43,064 nt of DNA from Lachnospiraceae bacterium (GTDB taxonomy: Bacteria; Bacillota; Clostridia; Lachnospirales; Lachnospiraceae): positions 1 to 43,064 of the forward strand of contig JAGAPK010000045.1 of NCBI GenBank assembly GCA_017623295.1, written 5' to 3'. Made by a program: the position numbers and the translations under genes. Under the pieces are notes generated by a model. That model had not been told where the DNA came from. It saw nothing but the letters and a program-made list of their open reading frames with translations, and did not search any database. Positions 26,133-35,308 of the stretch are shown piece by piece. How positions within the stretch are numbered: the first letter of the stretch is position 1; each line of letters begins with the position of its first letter.

Positions 26133-26912
26133 ATGATAGATATTTCTTTTACTTATGCAGAATTAGAATATTTTTTATTGATATTGGTGCGTGTGTCCTG
26201 TTTTGTCTTTGTTGCACCGTTCTTCAGCATGAATAATACGCCAAGACAGATAAGAATAGGACTTAGTATTTTCCTTTCTTATTTGTTATTTTTGTCACTT
26301 GATCGCAATGAAGTGGTATATGACAGTGTTGTGGAATATGCAGTTATTGTTATGAAGGAGGCTGTGACCGGCTTTTTGATAGGTTGGGGAGCGCAGCTTT
26401 GTACGACGATTGCAGCATTTGCCGGAAGTATTGTAGATATGGAAACTGGTTTGTCTATGGTATCTTTAATGGACCCGGCAACGAAAGAAACGGCAACATT
26501 CACCGGTGTATTTTATCAGTATATGTTTACATTGTTTTTAATTATTACTGGAATGTATCAGTATCTGTTACAGGCACTTATTGATACGTTTACACTGATA
26601 CCGGTAAATGGTGCAGTTTTTAGAACAGATGCTTTGTTGGAATCCATGATACGTTTTATGAGTGATTATGTGATTATCGGTTTCCGAATCTGTTTACCAA
26701 TTTTTTGCGTTATGTTGTTACTCAACTGTACACTTGGTGTACTTGCAAAAGTATCTCCACAGATGAATATGTTTGCAGTTGGTATGCAGATGAAAATTCT
26801 GATTGGTTTAATTGTGATGTTTCTTACAGTTCGTATGCTGCCGGATGCAGCTAATTTTATCTTTGATGAAATGAAAAGGATGATTGTGTCTTTTGTGGAG
26901 GGTATGATGTGA
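26133..26912 (+). CDS. fliR: Flagellar export gate protein FliR
   Basis: Membrane subunit of the export pore. 259 residues with about six membrane segments. Conserved regions are LVRVSCFVFVAPFFSMNNTP, FLIGWGAQLCTTIAAFAGSI and LGVLAKVSPQMNMFAVGMQM. The stop overlaps the GTG start of flhB by four bases. Confidence 0.93.
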   Translation: MIDISFTYAELEYFLLILVRVSCFVFVAPFFSMNNTPRQIRIGLSIFLSYLLFLSLDRNEVVYDSVVEYAVIVMKEAVTGFLIGWGAQLCTTIAAFAGSIVDMETGLSMVSLMDPATKETATFTGVFYQYMFTLFLIITGMYQYLLQALIDTFTLIPVNGAVFRTDALLESMIRFMSDYVIIGFRICLPIFCVMLLLNCTLGVLAKVSPQMNMFAVGMQMKILIGLIVMFLTVRMLPDAANFIFDEMKRMIVSFVEGMM

Positions 26913-28021
26913 TTTTAGAATATAATCTCCAATTTTTTGCCAAAGATGGTCCTGGTGGTGAGAAAACAGAAGAACCTACTTCCAAGAAACTGGAAGATGC
27001 CAGAAAAGAAGGACAAGTTGCCAAGAGTAGGGAAATAACCAATGCTTTTGAATTATTGGCAGTTTTTGTCATTCTCAAAGTGTGGGTTGGCTATATGGGA
27101 GAGTCTTTTGTAGGAATCTTCCGAAACCTTTATTCACAGATACCGGAGTATATCAAGATGTATGATGGTTATCTGCCGAATGCGACATTTGACACAATCT
27201 TTTTTCAGACGATGGTAAGAATGCTGATTATGATTGTACCAGTCTTGTTAGTAGGATTTCTGATTGCTTTTTTGTGTGATGTTGTACAGGTAAAATGGAA
27301 ACCAACCGGAAAACCATTACAGCCTAAGTTTAGTAAATTGAATCCGGTAAATGGATTCAAAAGAATTTTTTCTGCAAATTCTTTGATGGAATTGTTTAAA
27401 TCCATTGCTAAAATTGCGATTATTGTATATGCGGTGTATTCCTATTTGAGTAAAAATGCACCAAGTATTTTCCTGTTATATGATATTTCATTGAATCAGG
27501 CAATTGCTCAGATAGGTGATCTGGTAATTAATCTTGGATTTCGTATTTCAATCTTTTATATGATTATTGCGATAGTCGATTTTGTTTATCAGAAAATCAA
27601 ATTCAAGAATGACATGAAGATGACCAAGCAGGAAGTAAAAGACGAATACAAAAACCAGGAAGGTGATCCGCAGATTAAAAGCAAGCAGAAAGCCAGAATG
27701 CAGGAAGCTTCCAGACGGCGTATGATGCAGAAACTTCCGGAAGCGGATGTGGTTATTACCAACCCGACGCACTATGCAGTAGCAATTAAATATGATCCGG
27801 AGGTTTATGATGCTCCTTTCGTAATTGCTAAGGGTGCTGATTATCTGGCACAGAAAATCAAGGAAACGGCAAGAGAGAATAATATTGAAATTGTAGAGAA
27901 TAAACCGCTTGCCAGAATGTTATATGCAAATGTAGATGTTGGTGGAATTGTTCCACCGGAATTATATCAGGCAGTAGCAGAAGTGCTTGCCTTTGTATAT
28001 CATTTGAAGGGTAAGGTTTAA
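26909..28021 (+). CDS. flhB: Export specificity switch protein FlhB
   Basis: Membrane export protein whose self-cleavage changes substrate class from hook to filament. 370 residues. The N-terminus has DGPGGEKTEEPTSKKLEDAR, then four membrane segments. The cytoplasmic domain carries the cleavage motif NPTH (residues 285-288) and CheY-like C-terminal structure. The start is GTG at 26909, with GGAGGG five bases upstream. Confidence 0.96.
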   Translation: MILEYNLQFFAKDGPGGEKTEEPTSKKLEDARKEGQVAKSREITNAFELLAVFVILKVWVGYMGESFVGIFRNLYSQIPEYIKMYDGYLPNATFDTIFFQTMVRMLIMIVPVLLVGFLIAFLCDVVQVKWKPTGKPLQPKFSKLNPVNGFKRIFSANSLMELFKSIAKIAIIVYAVYSYLSKNAPSIFLLYDISLNQAIAQIGDLVINLGFRISIFYMIIAIVDFVYQKIKFKNDMKMTKQEVKDEYKNQEGDPQIKSKQKARMQEASRRRMMQKLPEADVVITNPTHYAVAIKYDPEVYDAPFVIAKGADYLAQKIKETARENNIEIVENKPLARMLYANVDVGGIVPPELYQAVAEVLAFVYHLKGKV

Positions 28022-28086
28022 TTGATAAATAGGAAGTATATGAAAAAAGGGAAAAGAATGAAGAAGAAGGGAAAGGAGGAGAGGAT

Positions 28087-30129
28087 ATGAAAAATATGCA
28101 AAAAGCGGATATTGGTGTAGCAGCGTATGTGCTTGCAGCGTTTGCTATGTTGATTATACCGATTCCGTCACAGCTTTTGGACGTTTTACTGGCATTTAAT
28201 ATAGCAGTGTCATTCACTATTATGTTCGGCTGTATGTTTGCCAATGAAGTATTACAGATGTCATACTTTCCTACCATTCTGTTATTTACGACCATTTTCA
28301 GAATTGCGCTGAATGTATCCTCTACCAGATTGATTTTAACAACCGGTGATCCGGGTAACGTTGTCGAAACATTTGGACAGTATGTAGGCGGCGGTGACTT
28401 GATTGTAGGCTGTATTGTTTTCGTAATTTTGATTCTTGTACAGTTTATGATTATCAACAAAGGTTCTGAACGTGTTGCTGAAGTAACAGCCAGATTTACA
28501 TTGGATGCTATGCCTGGTAAGCAGATGGCAATTGATGCCGATTTGAATACCGGTGCAATTACGGATGCAGAAGCCAAAAGAAGACGTGATAAGATACAGG
28601 AAGAAGCAAGTTTCTTCGGCTCAATGGATGGTGCTGTAAAGTACGTTAAGGGAGATGCAACAGCAGGTCTTGTTATTACCGCCGTCAACTTGATTGGTGG
28701 TATTGCTATGGGTATGTTCCGTCAGGGTATGGAACTTACAGATGCTTTGAACCAGTATACTATTTTGACAATCGGTGATGGTCTGGTAAGCCAGATCCCA
28801 TCCCTTCTGATTTCATTGTCAACCGGTATCCTTGTTACAAAAGGTTCCAAAGATGCCGATTTTGGTACTGTTTTAGTCAGACAGTTATTTGGTGTGCCGA
28901 AGGTACTTTATCTGGTAGGTGCAGTACTTGTTGTACTTGGTATTGTAACACCACTTAATCCGATTATATTTGTTGGTCTTGGTGCTGCGTTTATCGTAGT
29001 CGGAAGAGTGATTGCGGGTACTCTTGAAACCGCTAAAATTGAACAGGAAGTGGATGTGGAGGAAGCAACGGCAGAAGAAATTCGCCAGCCGGAAAATGTT
29101 ACCTCCTTATTGCAGGTTGACCCGATTGAACTGGAATTTGGTTATGGTATCATTCCACTTGCCGATGTAAATCAAGGTGGTGACTTGTTAGACCGAGTTG
29201 TTATGATTCGTAGACAGATTGCACTTGAACTTGGTACGGTTGTGCCGATTATCCGTCTGCGAGATAATATCCAGTTAAATCCGAATCAGTATATTATTAA
29301 GATAAAAGGTGTTCAGGTCAGTGAAGGTGAGATTTTGTTTGATCACTATATGGCGATGAATCCTGGGTATGTAGAGGAAGAAATTACCGGTATACCTACT
29401 TTTGAACCATCGTTCCATCTGCCGGCAATCTGGATTACAGAGGGACAGCGAGAACGTGCGGAAAGTATGGGTTATACGGTTGTTGATCCACCTTCCATCA
29501 TTGCAACCCATTTAACAGAAATTATCAGACAGCACATAGCAGAATTGCTTACCAGACAGGATGTACAGAATCTGGTCAACAATCTCAGAGAGTCCAATCC
29601 TTCTCTTGTGGACGAGCTTGTACCAAAACTGCTTGGACTTGGCGAAATCCAGAAAGTATTGCAGAATCTTTTGCGGGAAGGTATTTCTATCAGAGATTTA
29701 CTTACAATATTCGAAACATTGGCGGACTATGCATCCACAACAAGAGATTCGGATATTTTGACAGAGTATGTCAGACAAAGTTTGAAACGTGCAATTTCTA
29801 ATAAATTTTTCCCTGCCAATGAGACAACCAGCGTGGTAACACTGGATCCGAAATTGGAGCAGGAGATTATGGGCAGTGTGAAACAAACGGAGCAGGGGGC
29901 TTATTTGACCCTGGACCCTGCCAAAACGAAAGCGATTATGGACTCAGTTGGAGTTGAAGTAAAGAAATTGGAAGATATGGGCAGAGTACCGATTGTTATT
30001 ACTTCGCCGATTGTGCGTGTTTATTTTAAAAAGTTAACAGAAGATTATTATAAGGATTTGGTCGTTGTATCTTATAACGAAATTGAATCCAATATTGAAT
30101 TACAGTCTGTTGGGATGGTGACAGCATAA
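28087..30129 (+). CDS. flhA: Export gate protein FlhA
   Basis: Largest export-gate component; its nonameric cytoplasmic ring receives chaperone-substrate complexes. 680 residues. Eight membrane segments in the first half include FRIALNVSSTRLIL, and the FHIPEP-type loop contains RFTLDAMPGKQMAIDADLNT. The C-terminal cytoplasmic domain begins around PENVTSLLQVDPIELEFGYG. The 65-base gap after flhB is purine-rich and ends in AAGGAGGAG. Its stop shares one base with the flhF start. Confidence 0.96.
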   Translation: MKNMQKADIGVAAYVLAAFAMLIIPIPSQLLDVLLAFNIAVSFTIMFGCMFANEVLQMSYFPTILLFTTIFRIALNVSSTRLILTTGDPGNVVETFGQYVGGGDLIVGCIVFVILILVQFMIINKGSERVAEVTARFTLDAMPGKQMAIDADLNTGAITDAEAKRRRDKIQEEASFFGSMDGAVKYVKGDATAGLVITAVNLIGGIAMGMFRQGMELTDALNQYTILTIGDGLVSQIPSLLISLSTGILVTKGSKDADFGTVLVRQLFGVPKVLYLVGAVLVVLGIVTPLNPIIFVGLGAAFIVVGRVIAGTLETAKIEQEVDVEEATAEEIRQPENVTSLLQVDPIELEFGYGIIPLADVNQGGDLLDRVVMIRRQIALELGTVVPIIRLRDNIQLNPNQYIIKIKGVQVSEGEILFDHYMAMNPGYVEEEITGIPTFEPSFHLPAIWITEGQRERAESMGYTVVDPPSIIATHLTEIIRQHIAELLTRQDVQNLVNNLRESNPSLVDELVPKLLGLGEIQKVLQNLLREGISIRDLLTIFETLADYASTTRDSDILTEYVRQSLKRAISNKFFPANETTSVVTLDPKLEQEIMGSVKQTEQGAYLTLDPAKTKAIMDSVGVEVKKLEDMGRVPIVITSPIVRVYFKKLTEDYYKDLVVVSYNEIESNIELQSVGMVTA

Positions 30130-31382
30130 TGATTATCAAGAAATTTTTGGGTAAAACAGAACAGGAAGCAATAGAAAATGCCAAAAAGGAATTGGGCGCG
30201 AATGTAGTTGTTATGAACGTGAAAAATGTGAAGCGCAAAGGACTTTTTGGATTCCTAAAACCACAAATGAAGGAAGTAACTGTTGCACTGGAAGAAGAGA
30301 ATACGAATACTGATACAGTAAGTGCAGAGATGAAAGCAGCGGTTTCTGCCATTAATAATGTAGTGGTATCCAGTATGAACAATGCACAAGGTGCAGCGAC
30401 AGAAGCACAGAGTGCGGTGAAACCACAAAATGCAGCAAAGACTCAGATTATTCCGGAAGAAGTAGCTGAGAAAAAAGATAACAATGCGCTGGAAGAAAAA
30501 CTGGATAGTTTACAGTCTCTTTTGGAACAGCAGTTGCAGAAGCCGGAGCCGGAAAAAGAAAAGCAGGAAGAGGAAGAAGTCAGTGAAACTGATATGTTTA
30601 TGCAGCTTCTTCATACAACCATGCTTGATAATGAAGTAGATGAAAAGTATGCAGAACAGGTAATTGATGAAATTGAGAAAATCAATAAACCTAATACACC
30701 GTTTGATTATGCGCTTGCCAATACTTACCAGAAAATGATTCTGAAATTTGGTAAGCCAATAGGAATTTCTCCTTCGGAAAAAGGGGTAAAGGTTGTGTTC
30801 TTTATCGGACCAACCGGTGTTGGTAAAACAACTACAATTGCCAAGATTGCATCTAAATTCCGTGTAGATGAGAAGAAAAAAATTGCATTGCTGACTGCGG
30901 ATACCTATCGAATTGCTGCCGCAGAACAGCTCAGAACCTACGCGAATATTTTGGAAGTGCCGTTTCGAGTTATTTATACCGTAGAAGAAATGGAACAGGC
31001 ACTTGTTGATTTTAAGGACTATGATTATATTTTTGTGGATACAGCAGGACATTCCCATCAGAATCAGGCACAGAAAGAAACGATGAGTAAGTTTATTCAT
31101 TCTGTAGATGATATGGTTGAGAAAGAGGTATTTCTTGTACTCAGTGCCACTACAAAGTATAAAGATTTAGTAAGTATTGCAGATGCGTATAAAGAAATTT
31201 CAGATTATAAACTGATTTTTACGAAATTAGATGAAACGACTACTTTAGGAAATCTGTTGAATTTGAAGTTATATACAGGGGCATCACTTTCCTATGTGAC
31301 TTGTGGGCAGAATGTGCCGGATGACATTGAGGACTTTAATCCGCAGAAGACGGTAAAGAGATTACTTGGTGGAAAAAACTAA
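30129..31382 (+). CDS. flhF: SRP-type GTPase FlhF
   Basis: GTPase that sets the place and number of flagella. 417 residues. The N-terminal B domain and charged linker (about 60-170, Glu-rich) precede the NG domain. The P-loop is GPTGVGKT (227-234), followed by DTYRIAAAEQLRTYA and TKLDE. The G3 motif reads DTAGH rather than the SRP-family DTAGR. Overlaps flhA by one base. Confidence 0.94.
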   Translation: MIIKKFLGKTEQEAIENAKKELGANVVVMNVKNVKRKGLFGFLKPQMKEVTVALEEENTNTDTVSAEMKAAVSAINNVVVSSMNNAQGAATEAQSAVKPQNAAKTQIIPEEVAEKKDNNALEEKLDSLQSLLEQQLQKPEPEKEKQEEEEVSETDMFMQLLHTTMLDNEVDEKYAEQVIDEIEKINKPNTPFDYALANTYQKMILKFGKPIGISPSEKGVKVVFFIGPTGVGKTTTIAKIASKFRVDEKKKIALLTADTYRIAAAEQLRTYANILEVPFRVIYTVEEMEQALVDFKDYDYIFVDTAGHSHQNQAQKETMSKFIHSVDDMVEKEVFLVLSATTKYKDLVSIADAYKEISDYKLIFTKLDETTTLGNLLNLKLYTGASLSYVTCGQNVPDDIEDFNPQKTVKRLLGGKN

Positions 31383-31394
31383 GGAGGAAAACGA

Positions 31395-32270
31395 ATGGAT
31401 CAGGCTGAACAACTGAGAAATATAATAAAAGCGACCAGCCAGCCACAACGCCCTTTAGCAAGAGTTATTACCGTTACAAGCGGAAAAGGCGGTGTAGGAA
31501 AATCGAATACAGCAATCAATCTGGCAGTCCAGTTTAAGAAAATGGGGAAACGTGTCATTATTTTAGATGCTGATTTTGGGCTTGCAAATATTGAGATAAT
31601 GTTTGGCGCAGTACCAAAACATAACTTATGTGATTTGATATACCAAGGGAAGAAAATAAGCGAAATTATTACATGGGGACCAATGGATGTAGGATTTATT
31701 TCCGGAGGCTCTGGAATTGCAGGTATGTCTAATCTGAGTAAGGATTATCTGAATTATATTATTCAGAATCTGGCAGAACTGGATGAAATGGCAGATGTTA
31801 TTATTGTAGATACAGGCGCAGGAATATCGGATGCAGTGTTGGAATTTCTGGTAGCAAGCGGGGAAATTCTGCTTGTAACAACTCCGGAACCAACTTCCAT
31901 TACCGATTCTTATTCTTTAATTAAGGCATTGAATCGCCATCCAAGATATTCCAAAGAAGTATCTCAGATTAAAGTAATTGCCAATAAAGTGGTAAATGGA
32001 GAAGAGGGAAAACTTCTTTTTGAAAAACTGGATTCGGTTGTTACCAGATATTTGAAAGTTCCAATTACTTATCTTGGTATGGTGCCACAGGACCCACAGT
32101 TGGCGAAAGCGGTTATGCAGCAGATGCCGGTTTCTATTCAGAATCCTGAGAGTAAATCAGCGTGTGCTTATGAGTTGCTGGCAGCAAAGCTTATGAATAA
32201 GGAATTAAATAAAAATTTGACAAAACGTGGTATGGCAGCATTTTTCTCGCATATCATATCAAAAAGATAA
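31395..32270 (+). CDS. flhG: Flagellar number regulator FlhG (MinD/ParA-like ATPase)
   Basis: Membrane-associated ATPase that limits or spaces flagella and stimulates FlhF. 291 residues. Deviant Walker A SGKGGVGKS (29-37) with IILDADFGLANIEIMFG and IIVDTGAGISDAVLEFL. An N-terminal MDQAEQLRNII helix resembles the FlhF-activating helix. A basic C-terminal helix may bind membrane. Confidence 0.94.
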   Translation: MDQAEQLRNIIKATSQPQRPLARVITVTSGKGGVGKSNTAINLAVQFKKMGKRVIILDADFGLANIEIMFGAVPKHNLCDLIYQGKKISEIITWGPMDVGFISGGSGIAGMSNLSKDYLNYIIQNLAELDEMADVIIVDTGAGISDAVLEFLVASGEILLVTTPEPTSITDSYSLIKALNRHPRYSKEVSQIKVIANKVVNGEEGKLLFEKLDSVVTRYLKVPITYLGMVPQDPQLAKAVMQQMPVSIQNPESKSACAYELLAAKLMNKELNKNLTKRGMAAFFSHIISKR

Positions 32271-32296
32271 TAGAAGCAAAGAGCAGGATAGCAAAT

Positions 32297-33028
32297 ATGG
32301 GAATTATTCTTTCAAAATATGTAATGCCGGGAAACCGGATAGACTTACAGGAGATTCAAAGGGTAAAAGAGGAAGACGGAAGTAAGAGAAAATCATATCA
32401 GAGTCAGGTTATAGATATTGTATCTGATGACAGAATGGAAATTGCTATGCCGATCGATAAATCCAAACTGATTTTATTGCCGGTAGATACAGAGTACGAT
32501 TTGTACTTTTATACGCCGAACGGTCTGTACCAGTGTTATGCAAGAGTAGTTGACCGATATAAAAATAACAATATTTATATTTTATTGTTGGATTTAACGA
32601 GTAATTTAAGAAAATATCAAAGAAGAGAATATTATCGATTTAGTTGTGCTTTGGAAATGAATTCAAGACCATTGCAGGAGGAAGAGGTTAATGCAGTAGA
32701 GCAGCGTGCAAATCTTTTGGTGCCGGGCTTGCCTTTGCAGAGAAGCGTTATTGTTGATATCAGTGGCGGTGGCTTGCGATTTGTTGCGGATTATGCATAT
32801 GAAGTGGCTAGCCTTATCTTGTGCAAGTACCAGTTATGGATAGAGAATGAAAGCAAAGAGTACAGTCTTGTAGGGAAGGTTTTAAGTTCGAAAGAGGTTG
32901 AAAACCGACCGGGAATATATGAACACCGTGTTCAATATGTAAATATGGAAGCTGGTAATCGGGAGGAGATTATCAAATACATATTTGATGAAGAACGTAA
33001 AACAATCAAAAATCAGAAGGGTGTTTAG
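32297..33028 (+). CDS. YcgR-like PilZ domain protein
   Basis: 243 residues. The N-terminal YcgR-type beta domain (about 40-110) is followed by a PilZ domain with both cyclic di-GMP motifs: RxxxR in QRREYYRFSC and DxSxxG in DISGGGLRF. Such proteins brake the flagellar motor when cyclic di-GMP is high (YcgR in enterics, MotI/DgrA in Bacillus). Its place in the cluster supports a motor role. In Bacillus subtilis cheB follows flhG directly, so this gene is an insertion relative to that order. Confidence 0.88.
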   Translation: MGIILSKYVMPGNRIDLQEIQRVKEEDGSKRKSYQSQVIDIVSDDRMEIAMPIDKSKLILLPVDTEYDLYFYTPNGLYQCYARVVDRYKNNNIYILLLDLTSNLRKYQRREYYRFSCALEMNSRPLQEEEVNAVEQRANLLVPGLPLQRSVIVDISGGGLRFVADYAYEVASLILCKYQLWIENESKEYSLVGKVLSSKEVENRPGIYEHRVQYVNMEAGNREEIIKYIFDEERKTIKNQKGV

Positions 33029-33066
33029 CATAACTATAATGAAAAAGAAGTTGTGGAGGGAGAAAA

Positions 33067-34137
33067 ATGAAAAATATATTGGTGGTTGACGACTCTGCAC
33101 TTATGAGAAGGGTATTGTGTGATATAATCAATGGAGATGAAAGATTCCATGTACAGGATCGAGCTAACAATGGATTGGAAGCGTTAGAATTGCTTAGCAA
33201 AAAATCCTATGATGCGGTTGTTTTAGATGTGAATATGCCGCAGATGAATGGATTAGAATTGCTGAAGGAATTGCAGAAACGCAAAATTTCCGTCAGAGTT
33301 ATGATGGCAAGTACAGATACCAAGGAAGGCGCGAAGACAACATTAGATGCATTGGAATTGGGAGCACTTGATTTTATTCACAAACCGGACAATGCAATGG
33401 CTTGTCGTAGTGGTGAATTTAAAGAAAAATTGCTTCAGGTTCTTGCAGTTGTAGTAGAGTCTAAACCGCCGGTATTTGGTAAGACCTTCACAATGGAAGA
33501 AGTTAAAACTTCCAAGAAAATGGTTGAACTTGTCGGAAAGCATACTGGTTCTGTTCCGGGTAATAAAATTGTTGCAATTGCAAGTTCTACGGGTGGACCG
33601 AAAGCTTTACAGGCGGTCATCCCAAGATTGCCGAAGAATCTGAAAGCACCGGTAGTTGTTGTACAGCATATGCCGGCAGGATTTACAGCATCTTTAGCAG
33701 AGCGACTGGACTCCTTAAGTGAAGTGCATGTAAAGGAAGCAGCAGAGGGAGATATTCTGGAAGCAGGAAATGTATATATTGCTATGGGTGGTAAACATCT
33801 GAATGTCATTACGATGGCCAGTAAATATACGATTCATTATTCGGACGAGCCATCCAGAGAAGGTGTGAAACCATGTGCCAATTATATGTATGAGTCTTTG
33901 GCTGGAAGTAAATTCGATCAGGTTGTATGTGTCGTTATGACAGGTATGGGAGCCGATGGTACAAAAGGAATCCAGAATTTGAGAGAAAAAAAGAAACTGC
34001 ATGTTATTGCGCAGGAATCCAGTACATGTGCAGTATATGGAATGCCAAGAAGTATTGTAAATTCCGGACTGGCAGACCAGATTGTACCGCTGGAACAGAT
34101 AGCGCAGGAAATTATAATGAACGTGGGGGTAAGATGA
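33067..34137 (+). CDS. cheB: Chemotaxis methylesterase CheB
   Basis: Removes methyl groups (and deamidates) chemoreceptors for adaptation. 356 residues. The receiver domain has Asp54 as phosphoacceptor. The methylesterase domain has the Ser-His-Asp triad, seen as Ser174 (ASSTGGPKA), His201 (VVVQHMPAGFT) and Asp297 (MTGMGADGTKG). The partner methyltransferase CheR is not in the window. cheA begins one base after the stop. Confidence 0.96.
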   Translation: MKNILVVDDSALMRRVLCDIINGDERFHVQDRANNGLEALELLSKKSYDAVVLDVNMPQMNGLELLKELQKRKISVRVMMASTDTKEGAKTTLDALELGALDFIHKPDNAMACRSGEFKEKLLQVLAVVVESKPPVFGKTFTMEEVKTSKKMVELVGKHTGSVPGNKIVAIASSTGGPKALQAVIPRLPKNLKAPVVVVQHMPAGFTASLAERLDSLSEVHVKEAAEGDILEAGNVYIAMGGKHLNVITMASKYTIHYSDEPSREGVKPCANYMYESLAGSKFDQVVCVVMTGMGADGTKGIQNLREKKKLHVIAQESSTCAVYGMPRSIVNSGLADQIVPLEQIAQEIIMNVGVR

Positions 34138-34138
34138 T

Positions 34139-35308
34139 ATGGACGTAAGCCAATATTTGGAGATTTTCCTGGATGAAACAAACGAACATTTACAGAATCT
34201 GAATACACAGATTCTCTCATTGGAGCAGGAGCCAGACAATATGGACACTATCAATGAGATTTTCCGTGCTGCACATTCCTTAAAAGGTATGGCAGGAACA
34301 ATGGGGTATAAAAGAATGCAGACTCTTACCCATGATATGGAAAATGTATTTTCTGAAGTGCGTAACGGGAATATTACAGTTAAGGCTAATATGATTGATA
34401 TTTTATTCCAGTGTCTGGATGCATTGGAAGAGTATAACACTAATATTAGAGAAAGTGCTGATGAAGGTACAAATGATAATGAACCATTGATTAAGCAGTT
34501 AAATGATATTCTTAATGGTGGTTCCGGTGAAGCGGTGCAGCAGGAAGAAACATCTGCAAAATCTGAGCCGGAAAGCACTGATACAGCGGAAGAAACAGAT
34601 AACAGCGATAAGAAATGGCTTGATATTAAACTGGATGAATCTGAAATCAATGTTTTAAAAGAAGCAAAGAAACAGGGCAAAAAAATCTATGGGTTGACTG
34701 TAAAAGTGCAGGAATCCTGTATTTTGAAAGCAGCAAGAGCATTCCTTGTATTTAAAGCAGTAGAAGAAACCAGTGAGATTATCGTTTCCAGCCCATCTGC
34801 ACAGGATATTGAAGATGAGAAATTTGATTTGGACTTTAGCTTAATTATTGTTTCTGACAGTCCGATTGATACCATCTTAAAAGCAGCAAAAGATGTGTCT
34901 GAAATCGAAGATGTTTTAGGCGACGTATTTGATGTTGCAAAGGTGGCAGCAGGAGCGAAAGAAGAAAAAGCTGATGCTAAAGTAGAAGTGAAAGAAACTG
35001 TGAAAACAGAAGTTGCAGCAGCTGCACCTACACAGGCGGCACCTGCAGCTACAGCAGCACCTGCACAGGCAGCAGGTAAGAATGATAAGAAACCGGCAGC
35101 AGGTAAACCGGTTGTAAATAGAACAGTCAGAGTAGATATTGAGAAACTCGACACTCTGATGAATCTTGTCAGCGAGCTTATTATTGCAAAGAACTCTCTG
35201 GTATCTGCATCCTCAACAGAGAACAATGCAAATTCAGAAGTACTTGAACAGATTGAATATTTGGAAAGCGTAACAACATCCTTACATGAATCCGTAATGA
35301 AAGTATGA
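34139..35308 (+). CDS. cheA: Chemotaxis kinase CheA, N-terminal part (ends at an in-frame TGA)
   Basis: First 389 residues of CheA. The P1 domain has phosphoacceptor His46 (AAHSLKGMAGTMG). The P2 CheY/CheB-binding domain spans about 160-265. An Ala/Pro/Gln-rich linker follows, then the start of the P3 dimerization domain (VRVDIEKLDTLMNLVSELII). The frame stops at TGA (35306-35308) inside the second P3 helix, where other CheA proteins have the Arg of the Arg-Met-x-Pro motif. The next codon is ATG and the same frame continues through the rest of CheA. One base change (for example CGA to TGA) would explain it. Either a true mutation, a sequencing error, or a natural split. Confidence 0.93.
   Translation: MDVSQYLEIFLDETNEHLQNLNTQILSLEQEPDNMDTINEIFRAAHSLKGMAGTMGYKRMQTLTHDMENVFSEVRNGNITVKANMIDILFQCLDALEEYNTNIRESADEGTNDNEPLIKQLNDILNGGSGEAVQQEETSAKSEPESTDTAEETDNSDKKWLDIKLDESEINVLKEAKKQGKKIYGLTVKVQESCILKAARAFLVFKAVEETSEIIVSSPSAQDIEDEKFDLDFSLIIVSDSPIDTILKAAKDVSEIEDVLGDVFDVAKVAAGAKEEKADAKVEVKETVKTEVAAAAPTQAAPAATAAPAQAAGKNDKKPAAGKPVVNRTVRVDIEKLDTLMNLVSELIIAKNSLVSASSTENNANSEVLEQIEYLESVTTSLHESVMKV

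Noticed and set aside
32553-32560. ACCGATAT inside the PilZ gene, 7/8 match to a sigma-28 -10 element
   Set aside because: The expected -35 position reads TGTT, not TAAA; coding sequence explains it.
33715-34680. 321-codon open frame on the minus strand
   Set aside because: Antisense to cheB and cheA, whose domains are unmistakable; no domain in the reverse reading.
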